From: Haliscomenobacter sp040401995
GTDB taxonomy: Bacteria; Bacteroidota; Bacteroidia; Chitinophagales; Saprospiraceae
Direction: 5' to 3'
DNA: 64,000 nucleotides
NCBI GenBank assembly: GCA_040401995.1
Contig: JBBANM010000011.1
Location: forward strand, 31,454-95,453
The translations under genes were made by a program, and so were the position numbers. The notes under the pieces are model-generated. The model was not told the DNA's origin. It made no database searches and saw only the letters and a program-made list of their open reading frames with translations. This document shows, one piece after another, positions 18,863 to 28,723 of this stretch (the first letter of the stretch is position 1; every line of letters starts with the position of its first letter).

Positions 18863-20818
18863 ATGAGATTACTCATTTTAAGCTTCATCCTTTTGCTGGT
18901 TTATACGGTACTTCCAGCTCAGGACATTTTGCTCGACAAAACCGTTCGGGCTGGGGATCTGACTTTGTTTCAAAGTGTAAGTAACCCCAACGAGTATTAT
19001 TACTTATCCGATAAACCCAAATTAGCAGTTGATCCCAGCACCGGCAAGCCACAATTCTCCTTTTTACGCTATGTCGACAACCAAAAAGGCGCCGACAATC
19101 AGCCAGCTAAGGAGGAAGGAGAAGGCGGCGGTATCATCCATTGCGTGATTGAAATGGGAGTTAGCCAGGAGCAATTGGCTGCTGCCCGCCAAGGTTTGCA
19201 GCGTGTCAATTCCAATGGCGTTATCAAAGGTCCGGCCATTTATACTGGCGGAACGATTGCCTTGATTTCGTCAGTAGTTGACCCTCAATCTGGTTTTGCC
19301 AAAAAAATCATTGGCATGGGCAAAGCACCCATCTTGGATGGACAAAAAGCTGCCATGTCCATCAACCTTACCAAACTAGGTAGTAAAGTACTTTGGGAAA
19401 GTTTCCAAACTCCAACACCCGATTTGAGTTTTTCCTTTGAAATGGAACTCAAAGGTTATAAATCGCCACGCAGGGCCATCATCGAAGCCAATTTTGACCA
19501 GATCTATTCGAGTCAATCTTTTTCGGCGGCGGCCATAACACGTCAGGGCGGCGTGATGCTGGCAGGTGAAATCAACCAAGCCTATGAAGACTTGTACAAA
19601 TCGGGCGCCATCAAAGTCACGACTTACAACCCTGATGAAAGCTTGGATAAAGCCGTTGAAGATGCCTATGGCAAACTAACCCGCATGATGTTTGACCCAA
19701 CAGGCGCCAACCAACCTACGGCACCTACTTTACCAGGTCAAAACCAACCCAGCTTGCTTGACCGAGCACAAAACCTATTGAACCAAGGCCGTAAAGACGC
19801 TTTGCAGGATTTTATGCTCACTGAAGATCTAGAACGGGAAGAGTTGCAAAAAGAAAAACAAACTCCATCCAGCACTGAGCCAGGTACAGCCCCCGGTGGA
19901 ACGGAGCCTCAAGGTGATGGCCAAAAACTGCCTAGTTTACACTCCGGTAGTAGTACCCCCCGTGAAACAAAAGGGTACACCGTACCTAAAGGTAAATATG
20001 AGTACACTCGTCCAAAACCCACCCTTCCCACAACCGCTATTGTTGCATCTTACACCATGCGCACCATCCGGCAGCGTGGAGTTTTCAAAATTGACCTGAA
20101 TAAATATTCGCTGGATAACCTCTCCTTGCGATTTGATCAAAACGTAGGCGCCATCAATTGCGCTGATTGTTTCAAACAAGTCAATCTCGATGATCCACTT
20201 TACAAACAGCGCGAAATTTCGGCAGTAGTTGACGGCTATAATGCTGAAGATTTTCAAAAATACATCAACTACGTATCGGTTTCTTTTCGCAAAAAACACG
20301 AAAATGGCGAGTATACCAATGGAGATGTGAACATCGATCGTGCTAAATTCAACCAGCAAGGCAATTACTTTTCCTTTCTGTACGGCTGGAAAGACGACAA
20401 CAACCGTTTGAAATGGCGCGAATACGAATACAAAACGGTTTGGAATTTCTTTGGCGGTGCTTCCCGAGAATCAGCTTGGACCAAATCAGATATGGGTATC
20501 GTACCGCTTAGTCCGCCCTACATCCGGCGCTTGATCGATGTGGAAATGGATCAAGATGTAGTAGCCAAAGAAGGTATCCGCTCGGTAGAAGTAAAAGTAA
20601 CCTACAAAGTGGAAGGCAAAGACATGGTGAAACAAATTCGCCTCAATCCAAAAAGCGGCAACCTGGCGATGCAAATCGAACTGTTGTTGCCTGCGGCCAG
20701 CATCAACTCGTCGCCTACTTACGATTATGAGGTCACTTGGATCCTGAGTAATGGAACAACCAAAGTGATGCCCAAAAAAACCAGTACAAACTTGGTCATT
20801 TTTGCCGATCAGCAATAA
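18863..20818 (+). CDS. Exported two-module paralogue, type B, with long Pro/Gln linker
   Basis: A 651-aa secreted protein, closest to the preceding gene: NPNEYYYLSDKPKLAVDPS, GGGIIHCVIEMGV, KAAMSINLTKLGSKVLW, QTPTPDLSFSFEME and ANFDQIYSSQ. Between the modules it carries about 110 low-complexity residues rich in Pro, Gln, Thr and charged residues (about 285-395). The CxxC motif is conserved (GAINCADCFKQVNLDDPLYKQ), as is the double YEYKTVW / YDYEVTW repeat. The unstructured linker differs from those of all other paralogues, so linker exchange seems a theme of this family. Function unknown. Confidence 0.8.
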   Translation: MRLLILSFILLLVYTVLPAQDILLDKTVRAGDLTLFQSVSNPNEYYYLSDKPKLAVDPSTGKPQFSFLRYVDNQKGADNQPAKEEGEGGGIIHCVIEMGVSQEQLAAARQGLQRVNSNGVIKGPAIYTGGTIALISSVVDPQSGFAKKIIGMGKAPILDGQKAAMSINLTKLGSKVLWESFQTPTPDLSFSFEMELKGYKSPRRAIIEANFDQIYSSQSFSAAAITRQGGVMLAGEINQAYEDLYKSGAIKVTTYNPDESLDKAVEDAYGKLTRMMFDPTGANQPTAPTLPGQNQPSLLDRAQNLLNQGRKDALQDFMLTEDLEREELQKEKQTPSSTEPGTAPGGTEPQGDGQKLPSLHSGSSTPRETKGYTVPKGKYEYTRPKPTLPTTAIVASYTMRTIRQRGVFKIDLNKYSLDNLSLRFDQNVGAINCADCFKQVNLDDPLYKQREISAVVDGYNAEDFQKYINYVSVSFRKKHENGEYTNGDVNIDRAKFNQQGNYFSFLYGWKDDNNRLKWREYEYKTVWNFFGGASRESAWTKSDMGIVPLSPPYIRRLIDVEMDQDVVAKEGIRSVEVKVTYKVEGKDMVKQIRLNPKSGNLAMQIELLLPAASINSSPTYDYEVTWILSNGTTKVMPKKTSTNLVIFADQQ

Positions 20819-20864
20819 TACCAAAAAGGATTTTATTCATTTTTTGACCTAAAAACCTTGATCA

Positions 20865-22280
20865 ATGAAAAAGAGTTTATTTGTCCTATTTGCTATATCT
20901 ATGCTGGTTTCATCGCTTTACAGCCAGAACTTGGAAGAACAACGTCGCCAATACTTGCGCGAAAAACTGAAGTTTTTTTATGTCGACAATCCAGCGGTTG
21001 AAAGGCCACAATTAAAGGATTTATGGACCATTGAAGTCGATAAAAACGCAATTGCTGAGAATAAAGATATCGATAGTCCTTTGTGGAAAAACCCCAATAA
21101 TGCGGGGCTAAAGGATTTGGTCATCAAACTGCTCTGTTCCTCGGCCAATGGCGGGGATGCTAGGTTACAACGGGTAGTACGCGATGTGTTGCTGATCACT
21201 GATAAATTGGTGTATGTGTTTTTGTACAATGACGTTCCTAATACAGGACATCACAATTCTTGGATTTATTGCACCAATACGAGTTACGCTGCATCAAATA
21301 ACAATGCTTCTTGGCCTTGTGCCTTTTATTTTCCTGATCGAAATTTAGAATCATCTGGAGAAATTGGCATAGGCGCTTACTTTTTTAGCTCTACCCGCCC
21401 AGAATCATCGGGCGGCTGGAGTGCAGCAGGCGATAAAGGTCACGTGTTTACCCACGAGCTGGTACATACTCAAATGCCATTGGTGCTTGAACCCAGCCTG
21501 GGTAGTGTTAACATGTATGGGCCAGATGGGAGCCATAGTTTCAATGAATTGCTGCCCAGTCGAAATAGCGCTTTCAATGAAGGGGTCGCTACTTCTTTTG
21601 CGTTGCGCTACTTCTTGCCAAGTTGGATGTCGATGACCAAATGGTACAACGACAACAAAGTAATGTACCTTGATAATCTTGCCGGCTGTGTTGCCCCGCC
21701 CCCTTTGCATTGTTTACAAACGCGATTGAACAGCGCTTCTGTAGCTGCGGAAGGAAGTTGTGGAACAGGAGCAACCTGCTATAAAATCCGCAATCTACCA
21801 GCTCCGATCATCATGCATTGTGAAAATGTTAGTGCCAATGTTTTGTATCAGTACATGCAGCAATTTGGTAGCGAGCTGATGTTGGTCAGCGACATCAAAA
21901 AAGCAGTAGGGGAAATGGCCAAATCTTCCAATTACACTTTTGCCCCCCTGTTTAAACAAATGGTTAAGACGGGTATGGATTTTAGAAATAGAAATGCCGG
22001 AGCAGGCGTCACTACATTTGGCCAGTTGTTGCCGGTTGGTATTTTGGATTATTACACGGGTTATAAAGTGACTTCCAAAGCGGATCTGGAGTCGGTTTTG
22101 GGTGTGACTTGGGACAACACCTATACCAACGTAGATGACTACTTTAGCTCAAAACGCAATGTATTAACAGGTTTTCGAGCAAATGCCAACACTTGGAATG
22201 TAGGTCAGCAGTTGGACAAATTTGCTGAGCATCTCAGTGTTAAAATTGCCGCGCCGGCAGCTACTTCTGGAAAAAATTAG
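20865..22280 (+). CDS. Secreted zinc metallopeptidase, gluzincin-like
   Basis: A 471-aa exported protein (signal ends LYSQN). The zinc site is visible: GHVFTHELVHTQ gives H197, E198 and H201, and FNEGVATSF gives E239, 38 residues later, as a likely third ligand. HExxH plus NEGxA is the gluzincin pattern. Several Cys residues (about 270-325) could form disulfides in the extracytoplasmic space. I cannot assign a MEROPS family. It lies inside the paralogue run, 46 bp after one member and 4 bp before the next gene, so translation with its neighbours is likely coupled. Paralogues or cell-surface proteins could be its substrates (inference). Confidence 0.8.
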   Translation: MKKSLFVLFAISMLVSSLYSQNLEEQRRQYLREKLKFFYVDNPAVERPQLKDLWTIEVDKNAIAENKDIDSPLWKNPNNAGLKDLVIKLLCSSANGGDARLQRVVRDVLLITDKLVYVFLYNDVPNTGHHNSWIYCTNTSYAASNNNASWPCAFYFPDRNLESSGEIGIGAYFFSSTRPESSGGWSAAGDKGHVFTHELVHTQMPLVLEPSLGSVNMYGPDGSHSFNELLPSRNSAFNEGVATSFALRYFLPSWMSMTKWYNDNKVMYLDNLAGCVAPPPLHCLQTRLNSASVAAEGSCGTGATCYKIRNLPAPIIMHCENVSANVLYQYMQQFGSELMLVSDIKKAVGEMAKSSNYTFAPLFKQMVKTGMDFRNRNAGAGVTTFGQLLPVGILDYYTGYKVTSKADLESVLGVTWDNTYTNVDDYFSSKRNVLTGFRANANTWNVGQQLDKFAEHLSVKIAAPAATSGKN

Positions 22281-22284
22281 GGGC

Positions 22285-22854
22285 ATGAAACCAATAACAA
22301 AAACCATTTGGATACTCAGTCTGATTAGCGGCGGCTTTTTCGCCGCTAATCAGGCCTTGTTTGCTCAGCAGGTAAAAACTTTGACGAAAGAGACGTCGCT
22401 AAATTTTGATTCGCAAAACGATCTGACTAAAGCGACAGTGCAAACGGAAACGGAAAAAACCGCGGGCATTCAATTGGAATTCAAAGGCTTCAGCAAGCCG
22501 GGTAAAGTATATGTTATTACCGCAAAAATTCTGAATTCCATCAAAACCCCGATGAAAGAATTTGAACCCGTTACCGTAGATCTCGATTCTCGATCAGGAA
22601 ACGCCGATTTTTTCTTCACGTTCGTACAGCGTCCTGGCGTAACCTACGATCCCGGGGGTATTGAGTCGCGGTACATTGAGTTTGCGGTCATCGACAAAAC
22701 TTCGGCGACCAATATTCCGGGCTTAGAATCCTTGGGGTTGAATGCCACTAAGTTTCTTTTTCGCTATACCAAAAAATGGAAAGTAAAAGTGACCGGTCAG
22801 GAGGTGACCGTGAAATTGTCGCCGCTTAAATCGGCTGCTACCATCAAACCATAA
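22285..22854 (+). CDS. Small exported protein of unknown function
   Basis: A 189-aa protein from ATG 22285, four bases after the metallopeptidase stop; a longer frame from 22222 overlaps that gene and adds no signal. The signal peptide covers MKPITKTIWILSLISGG...LFAQQ. The mature part looks like one beta-sandwich (AGIQLEFKGFSKPGKVYVITAKIL, PVTVDLDSRSGNADFFFTF, YIEFAVIDKTSA). No domain recognised. Tight spacing ties it to the metallopeptidase and to the following distant paralogue. Confidence 0.7.
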   Translation: MKPITKTIWILSLISGGFFAANQALFAQQVKTLTKETSLNFDSQNDLTKATVQTETEKTAGIQLEFKGFSKPGKVYVITAKILNSIKTPMKEFEPVTVDLDSRSGNADFFFTFVQRPGVTYDPGGIESRYIEFAVIDKTSATNIPGLESLGLNATKFLFRYTKKWKVKVTGQEVTVKLSPLKSAATIKP

Positions 22855-22891
22855 GAAACGGGTAATTTTTTTAAGCATTGAAGCGCGTATC

Positions 22892-24310
22892 ATGAAGCAG
22901 TTTTTATCCTTGTTGCTTTTTTTATTGCTGGCTAGTGCATTGACAGCGCAGCCTGAGAAATCCAAAGTTCCTGGTCCGGTTACCGCGCCTGGAACCGACA
23001 ATAACAATCAAGAACGCCAAGGTCCCGCGGCCAATAAAACTTATGCCATCATGGATAAGATGGTCAGCGATTTTGATTTCAAAGATTATTTTGATGTGCT
23101 CAACATCAATCGGCAAGTATTTGAAGACATCAATGCGCTATCAGGCTATTATTATTTTTACCCCAAAGAGTACCAAATTGCCTGGGAAACTACCGGCAAT
23201 GACCATATGCTGGGGTACAATTTCAAATTGGTCTACCTCACGGCTGATGCGACAGGCAAGAGCAAGGTGATGTTGACTATGAAATTAGAACCCAACATCA
23301 CCTCAGCCGATGTTGACGTGGCGCGTGAATTGGTGAAAACAACCTTGTACGATGTTCAATCCAAAAATAAATTTGTTGCCCTTCAACCCATTCCATTGAG
23401 CGAAGCCTCCAAAATTTCTTTCAAAGGCATCGAAGGCATCATCGATCCCAAAGACGTGGAAATCACCGTTCCTACTGATCTTTCTGATCCGATTGTACTG
23501 ATCATCAAAACCGATCGACCCGATGATTTGCTGACTTTGCTTTTTACGGAAAATGGCTTAATTGGCAACATGACCATCAAACCCAGCGGCAACGTATCCA
23601 ATTTAGTGATCCCGGTTACCATCAAAATGGATTACAACAAAACCTTTGGCACTGCTGAATTGACCCAAAGCACCTGGCGGACTGAAGGCTGGAAAAACCA
23701 AACACCTTACCCTTTGATCGTCAAAAATCTGCATGTTTTGCGCATGGAGCCTGCTGGCGGCGGCATCATTCGGCCCAAAATTTACACTTGGGAAATTGGT
23801 GCACAAGAAGTGCAAGAAGGCGGTAAGGTGAATTTCGACGCAGGTCTTGTTCCCGCGTGGTTGGATACCGATCCTAAAGTGAAAAAAATGTGGTTGGAAT
23901 ATACCGTCAAGCCTTGCGACGATTGTAACACAGAAGTACGAAAAACGATCTTAGACGCCACAGTGAGAAGCGAAATCTCCTGGGTAACCTTCGATGTGTT
24001 GGATGTGCTTGCCTATACCAGCGCTTCCAAAATGCGTTTGAAAGTGCGTTCCGTGCAATTGGATCCAGAGGGCAAGCAAAAGGTAGAAAAAAATCCGCCA
24101 TTTACCGTGATGAAAGACAATACCACGCTGGAGACCTTTCAATTGTTTGTACCCAAAAGTCAAACCGCTCAATTTGAATACGCCATCAGTTTAGTAATGC
24201 CTGATGGCGACATCAAGCAATCCAGTTGGGTGCCCAATAAAGGAAAAACAGAGATAGGAATTGGGCAAAAATTCATCATTGAACAATTCCCGGAATTAAA
24301 GAAAAAATAA
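22892..24310 (+). CDS. Exported protein, distant member of the cluster family
   Basis: A 472-aa secreted protein (signal ends LTAQP), followed by a short Pro/Asn/Gln linker. An early motif GYYYFYPKEYQIAWETTGND sits where the paralogues have YYYLPxNLRL. Other shared traits are a central run of beta strands and a C-terminal FEYAISLVMPDGDIKQSSW that echoes the YEYKTTWSFFGN..ESDW repeats. Conservation is weak, so membership in the family is probable but unproven. A CDDC motif lies at about residue 340 (VKPCDDCNTEV). Its stop is 4 bp before the next start. Confidence 0.7.
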   Translation: MKQFLSLLLFLLLASALTAQPEKSKVPGPVTAPGTDNNNQERQGPAANKTYAIMDKMVSDFDFKDYFDVLNINRQVFEDINALSGYYYFYPKEYQIAWETTGNDHMLGYNFKLVYLTADATGKSKVMLTMKLEPNITSADVDVARELVKTTLYDVQSKNKFVALQPIPLSEASKISFKGIEGIIDPKDVEITVPTDLSDPIVLIIKTDRPDDLLTLLFTENGLIGNMTIKPSGNVSNLVIPVTIKMDYNKTFGTAELTQSTWRTEGWKNQTPYPLIVKNLHVLRMEPAGGGIIRPKIYTWEIGAQEVQEGGKVNFDAGLVPAWLDTDPKVKKMWLEYTVKPCDDCNTEVRKTILDATVRSEISWVTFDVLDVLAYTSASKMRLKVRSVQLDPEGKQKVEKNPPFTVMKDNTTLETFQLFVPKSQTAQFEYAISLVMPDGDIKQSSWVPNKGKTEIGIGQKFIIEQFPELKKK

Positions 24311-24314
24311 GCAC

Positions 24315-25745
24315 ATGGGTTGGTGGCGTAGGTATTTCCGATCAAAAATTTGGCTTCTGTTTGGTTTTTTAGGCAGCATAGGGCAATTGTCCTGTTTTGC
24401 CCAGCCCTTATTGTCGAGCAAACAAAGGGTCAATGATGTGGCGGTTTTTCGCGATCTCATGCAAAAAAACAAATACTACTACGGACCCCAAAAATTGCAA
24501 CTCAAATTCGATGCAGATGGTCGTCCCCAACTTCAATTGCTATCGATTCGCTACACTGGCGTACAATTGACTGGTGATCGGGGCGAAAAAAGATTTACCA
24601 ACTTGTTGCAATTTGCCTTGGTTTTGCCACCAACCGAAGCCGCCGAACTCAAACAAATCCGCGAACAACTGCGCTTGCCCGCCAATGCCGTGTTGCAACC
24701 CCTCACCATCCGCAATGTTGATGTGGTTTTGATAAGCGGCATCATGGGCGGATTAGGTGAAAAAGGAATGCGTAAGCGCGCCGAAACCCAATCGGAAGGC
24801 AGTAGCGATCGTGGGGTAAGCTGGACAGAACGCAATTATGTTCTTCCGCTTAGCAATGCTGAAGCGCAAATTCTTTGGGATCAGTACGAACAAGGCCTAT
24901 TGGCGCTGAGTGTGAATTATGCTTTTTATGCCGATATGGTGCAAATATCGGAAGACAAGATCAGGGTTACTGGCGATGCCAAGGGCGTCAAAGATTTAAA
25001 AAACCAAATCAATGAATTACCCGCCGACACGCTTGCTTCCACAGAGTTGATTGATGCCGATGCTTTTGATGTTACGGTTGATGTCCAAAAATTTCCCGAT
25101 GCCCTCAAAAAAATCGACATCAACGAAAGCTCGATACCGCCGGCTTATCCTTCTTTGTCTGTAAAGTGCTATGATTTTGAAATGGATACTAGGCCAGATT
25201 TGGCGTTCAAACGGGTTTTTGTACAAGCAACTTCAGTCAATGGGCAACCAGTGGAAGAGCGAGTGAAATTTACCAATGCCAAGGACGCCACTTCAACCCA
25301 ATACATCGCCTTTAAGTACGCAGTTAGACTGGATCTGCCGATGCGCTATAAAATTTTGGAATACGGTTTTGACGGCGCATCTCATGAATCGGCTTGGATG
25401 TTGATGAAACCATTTGCGAACCTAGTTGACGCGACCACCCCGCAAACCAAAAATCCTTTGTTGAAACGCTGTATTGACGTCGAGATTTTGCCCGATAAGA
25501 TGACCAAAGACAGCGTGGAAGAAACGATTGTCAATTTCGTGTATTCCTTTAGCGGAAAACCACGCATCAATACCTTGGTTTTCAACAAAGCCAAGGATCG
25601 GAATTTTGTCAAAAGCATCTGTTTGGCTTTTGAAGTAGAAAAACCCTTGCAATATTTTGTAACCCGTAAATACCAAAATGGACGAAAGGAAAAAGGCTAT
25701 CCTCGACAGGTTCCCCAAGAGGATTATTTATTGATCGATCATTAA
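24315..25745 (+). CDS. Exported protein, divergent paralogue
   Basis: A 476-aa secreted protein with an N-terminal basic segment, then a signal (LLFGFLGSIGQLSCFAQ). NKYYYGPQKLQLKFDADGRP matches the family hallmark, and a late region (YIAFKYAVRLDLPMRYKILE, DGASHESAW) matches the C-terminal repeats (YEYKTVW..ESAW). Lysine- and aspartate-rich helices in between are specific to this copy. The 4-bp gap to the previous gene suggests the two are translated together. Function unknown. Confidence 0.7.
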   Translation: MGWWRRYFRSKIWLLFGFLGSIGQLSCFAQPLLSSKQRVNDVAVFRDLMQKNKYYYGPQKLQLKFDADGRPQLQLLSIRYTGVQLTGDRGEKRFTNLLQFALVLPPTEAAELKQIREQLRLPANAVLQPLTIRNVDVVLISGIMGGLGEKGMRKRAETQSEGSSDRGVSWTERNYVLPLSNAEAQILWDQYEQGLLALSVNYAFYADMVQISEDKIRVTGDAKGVKDLKNQINELPADTLASTELIDADAFDVTVDVQKFPDALKKIDINESSIPPAYPSLSVKCYDFEMDTRPDLAFKRVFVQATSVNGQPVEERVKFTNAKDATSTQYIAFKYAVRLDLPMRYKILEYGFDGASHESAWMLMKPFANLVDATTPQTKNPLLKRCIDVEILPDKMTKDSVEETIVNFVYSFSGKPRINTLVFNKAKDRNFVKSICLAFEVEKPLQYFVTRKYQNGRKEKGYPRQVPQEDYLLIDH

Positions 25746-25881
25746 CGAGGTTAAGGCAAGGTGGAAGGTTTCTAGATTTTTTGTAAATTCGAAGTATCCT
25801 TCACATCTGTCTTTCCCATTTGCATAAAGTGTATTTCCTCGTCTACTTGTACAACTTTATTCTAATCAAACACTTAAACTT

Positions 25882-27081
25882 ATGAAACCAGGTTTCCGAT
25901 TATTTTTTTATTTGACGGCCTTGACGCTTTTATTACATGCTTGTGATTTGAAACGCATTGAAGACAATTCAGTTCCTTCAACTGGCGGCGGCACAGGCGC
26001 CAAATTTCAGACCACTGTTGGCGGTAATGCCAATGATTTTCCGCGCGATGTGATTGCTGTTTCAGATGGCGGTTTTGTGATTGTAGGCGTTACCCAAAGC
26101 TTTACGACCGACAACAACAACCAAGCCTATTTAGTGAAAATTGATGCCAAAGGCAAACAAGTTTGGGAGGCCAATTTTGGCGGCGCAAAAGACGAACTTG
26201 GTTCACGGGTCACTCCTACTACCGATGGGGGATTTGTAATGTGTGGTATTACCCGAAGCTTCGGCCCTAGTCAGGATTCCTATGTAATCAAAGTAAATTC
26301 AGCAGGAAGCAAAGTTTGGGAAAAATATTACGGTGCTGCCGATTCAACAGAGACACCTTTCGGCATCATTCCTGTGGGTACTGCTGGCGATTTACTGGTA
26401 GCATACAACACAGTCAAAACATCGGGAATCAGTCAGTTGAAATTGCTGCGTCTCAACTCCAATGGTTCACGTTTGTCTGATAAATTGATCCGCAGTGGTA
26501 ATTTTTCTATGACCAATATGATTAAAACAACGGATAGTAAAATCGTCATTATTGGCCAAGAATTTTCCAATGCAGGCACCATCACCTATGTCCTTAAGTT
26601 GAATGAAGATGGTTCTTTTGTATGGGAAAATCGATATCCGGCACAAGCTACTAACTACACGCCAGCATACGCTGTTGCCGAAATGAGCGATAAATCAATA
26701 GTAGTGGCCGGAAGCGATCTTGGCGCGAACGATCATGATTTCAATTTGCTTGCCTACAATTCGATTGGTGGGAAAGTGTGGGGCGCAACTTGGGGCGGCG
26801 CAAGAGCAGATGAACTTTTTGGAGTTGTAAAATCAAACGATGGACAAATTGTAGTGATGGGGTATACGTCAAGTTTTACCGGATCAAATGAATTTTACCT
26901 CTCCAAACGCAAAGCAACTGATGGCAGTAAAATCTGGGAAAAAGATTTTGTCAATATCGCTAACCTCTGGGGCGGACTTGCAGTGGCGGCAGATGGCGGC
27001 TACATTATGGTGGCTGGTCAAAATCAAGCCAATTCGGATATCATAGTGGTTAAGACTGATACCAACGGGGATTACAAGTAA
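25882..27081 (+). CDS. Lipoprotein with beta-propeller-like repeats
   Basis: A 399-aa protein with signal and lipobox (LLHAC, Cys about 21). The rest is a repeated unit of about 50 residues: a glycine-rich start (FGGAKDELG), then DGGFVMCGITRSFG and an edge strand (YVIKVNSAGSKVWEKYYG). About six units fit a propeller. Similar repeat lipoproteins in Bacteroidota are surface or periplasmic scaffolds. A 136-bp gap precedes it, the largest within the run, so an internal promoter is possible here. It is 19 bp upstream of the caspase-fold gene. Confidence 0.75.
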   Translation: MKPGFRLFFYLTALTLLLHACDLKRIEDNSVPSTGGGTGAKFQTTVGGNANDFPRDVIAVSDGGFVIVGVTQSFTTDNNNQAYLVKIDAKGKQVWEANFGGAKDELGSRVTPTTDGGFVMCGITRSFGPSQDSYVIKVNSAGSKVWEKYYGAADSTETPFGIIPVGTAGDLLVAYNTVKTSGISQLKLLRLNSNGSRLSDKLIRSGNFSMTNMIKTTDSKIVIIGQEFSNAGTITYVLKLNEDGSFVWENRYPAQATNYTPAYAVAEMSDKSIVVAGSDLGANDHDFNLLAYNSIGGKVWGATWGGARADELFGVVKSNDGQIVVMGYTSSFTGSNEFYLSKRKATDGSKIWEKDFVNIANLWGGLAVAADGGYIMVAGQNQANSDIIVVKTDTNGDYK

Positions 27082-27100
27082 AAGAAGAGGAACATTAGCC

Positions 27101-28669
27101 ATGAGAAACAGTCTACTAGTCGGTTTTTTCTTTGCAATAATTGCGTCTCTATCTGCGCAAACACCCAGCAACAAAGGTGAAGCCGTAATCAGAACCGATG
27201 GCGGCGAAGCCAGCGGAACCATCAAAGCCAAAACTAAATTGCCTTTGAAGCTGGAATGGATTTCGCCTAAATTCCCCAAACCAGGGGAAATGGTTTCGGT
27301 ATACCGCAAACTAAACATCGAAGTACGCGCTTATACCGAGGTAGAGCTAAAAGACGGTGACTTCAAAGTATTAGTTGACGATAAACCGCCAGTAGCGAAA
27401 TCGGGCGAGGCGCCGTTGATTATCGACAAGGTGAAAAAGGAGTACATTTTCCGCAGTACGGTTGAAATTCCTGCAGACGACGGTCGGCACTCCATACGGG
27501 TGGAATGCAGCAACAATGGTGTTTTGGAACGCACTAAGACCATTGTTGTTCAATCTTCCAATACACCGCCGCCGATCTTTATCACCTGGAAAAGTCCGGA
27601 TGTAACGGAATTAGGAGAAAAAGCTTATTTTCATACCGACCCCTATCTGGAGATTTCAACCGACATTGAAACTGGCGGATCAGCATTAGAGCTCAATCAA
27701 ATTCAAGTGCGCTTTAATGGGGTAGATTTTACCCCTAATACCAGTAATGCCTCACTCAAAGTCAATGGCTCGCGCTACAGCTTTAAATACAAACAAGCAT
27801 TGCTCAACAGCAAGGAACAACAGTCGATGGTGATCAAAGCGCTGGGGGTAGAATCTGATTTACTAAATATCCGTTATGCCAGTTCCAAAAAGCCGAATTT
27901 GTACATCCTTTCGGTAGGTACGCAAACGAACTTAACCTACACCGTTCAGGATGCCATTGATTTTGCCAAACTTTTTGAAGGCCAAAAAAACGGCAATACC
28001 CTCTACAATGAAATTACCGTAGAGCCGCTACTAAAGGAAACGGCTTCTACCCAGGAAATTCGCAAAGCCGTTAATCGCCTCAACAGCAAAATGAACACCA
28101 ACGAGATCAACCCCAATGATTTGGTGATTTTATTCATCTCTACCCATGGGTTCATTTCGCAAGACGGCGATTTTCGCTTGCAAGGCGATGATTACAGCTC
28201 GGATGCTGCTGATGCAACATCGGTGTCGTTTGAAAACGACGTGATGCATGTTATTCGCCGCATGAATTGCAAAAAATTAGTCCTCATGGATGCTTGCCAC
28301 AGCGGTGGAGCTTTTGACCCCAAAAACGGGGGGAAAGGCAGTTCATCTGATGTGGAAGTTGCCCTGCAACGCTACAATGAATTCCACAATGGTACCGCAA
28401 TATTGGCTTCTAGTCAAGCTAATGAGATTTCTTATGAAGACGCCATTTGGAAAAACGGCGCGTTTACTGAAGCTATTATCCGCGGCTTAGGCAACGGAGA
28501 AGCCGATGCCAATGCCGATAACATCATTACTGTCAATGAATTGGCTAAGTTTTTGGAAAAAAAAGTGCCAGAAATGGTAACTACAGTAAAGGGAGCTGGA
28601 AAAAAACAAAAACCCAAATTGTATGATCCAGATGGCATCAAAGAACTACCAATTTTTGTCAGGAAGTAA
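27101..28669 (+). CDS. Secreted caspase-family (C14) peptidase
   Basis: A 522-aa exported protein (signal ends LSAQT). Residues about 25-260 are beta-rich, probably two Ig-like domains, including a Pro/Val-rich strand set (FKVLVDDKPPV). The caspase domain fills about 265-522: KKPNLYILSVGTQ, then the catalytic His H349 in ILFISTHGF and Cys C399 in LVLMDACHSGGAF, with a C-terminal IITVNELAKFLEKKVP helix. Both dyad residues are present, so it should be active. Clan CD metacaspase-like enzymes cut after basic or acidic residues; specificity here is unknown. Secretion is unusual for a caspase fold outside gingipain-like enzymes. No T9SS tail is seen. Confidence 0.92.
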   Translation: MRNSLLVGFFFAIIASLSAQTPSNKGEAVIRTDGGEASGTIKAKTKLPLKLEWISPKFPKPGEMVSVYRKLNIEVRAYTEVELKDGDFKVLVDDKPPVAKSGEAPLIIDKVKKEYIFRSTVEIPADDGRHSIRVECSNNGVLERTKTIVVQSSNTPPPIFITWKSPDVTELGEKAYFHTDPYLEISTDIETGGSALELNQIQVRFNGVDFTPNTSNASLKVNGSRYSFKYKQALLNSKEQQSMVIKALGVESDLLNIRYASSKKPNLYILSVGTQTNLTYTVQDAIDFAKLFEGQKNGNTLYNEITVEPLLKETASTQEIRKAVNRLNSKMNTNEINPNDLVILFISTHGFISQDGDFRLQGDDYSSDAADATSVSFENDVMHVIRRMNCKKLVLMDACHSGGAFDPKNGGKGSSSDVEVALQRYNEFHNGTAILASSQANEISYEDAIWKNGAFTEAIIRGLGNGEADANADNIITVNELAKFLEKKVPEMVTTVKGAGKKQKPKLYDPDGIKELPIFVRK

Positions 28670-28723
28670 GCAACTATCTTATTGAATCCTAAAGTTTTCT
28701 AACACTTAAAACCACCTTTTAAG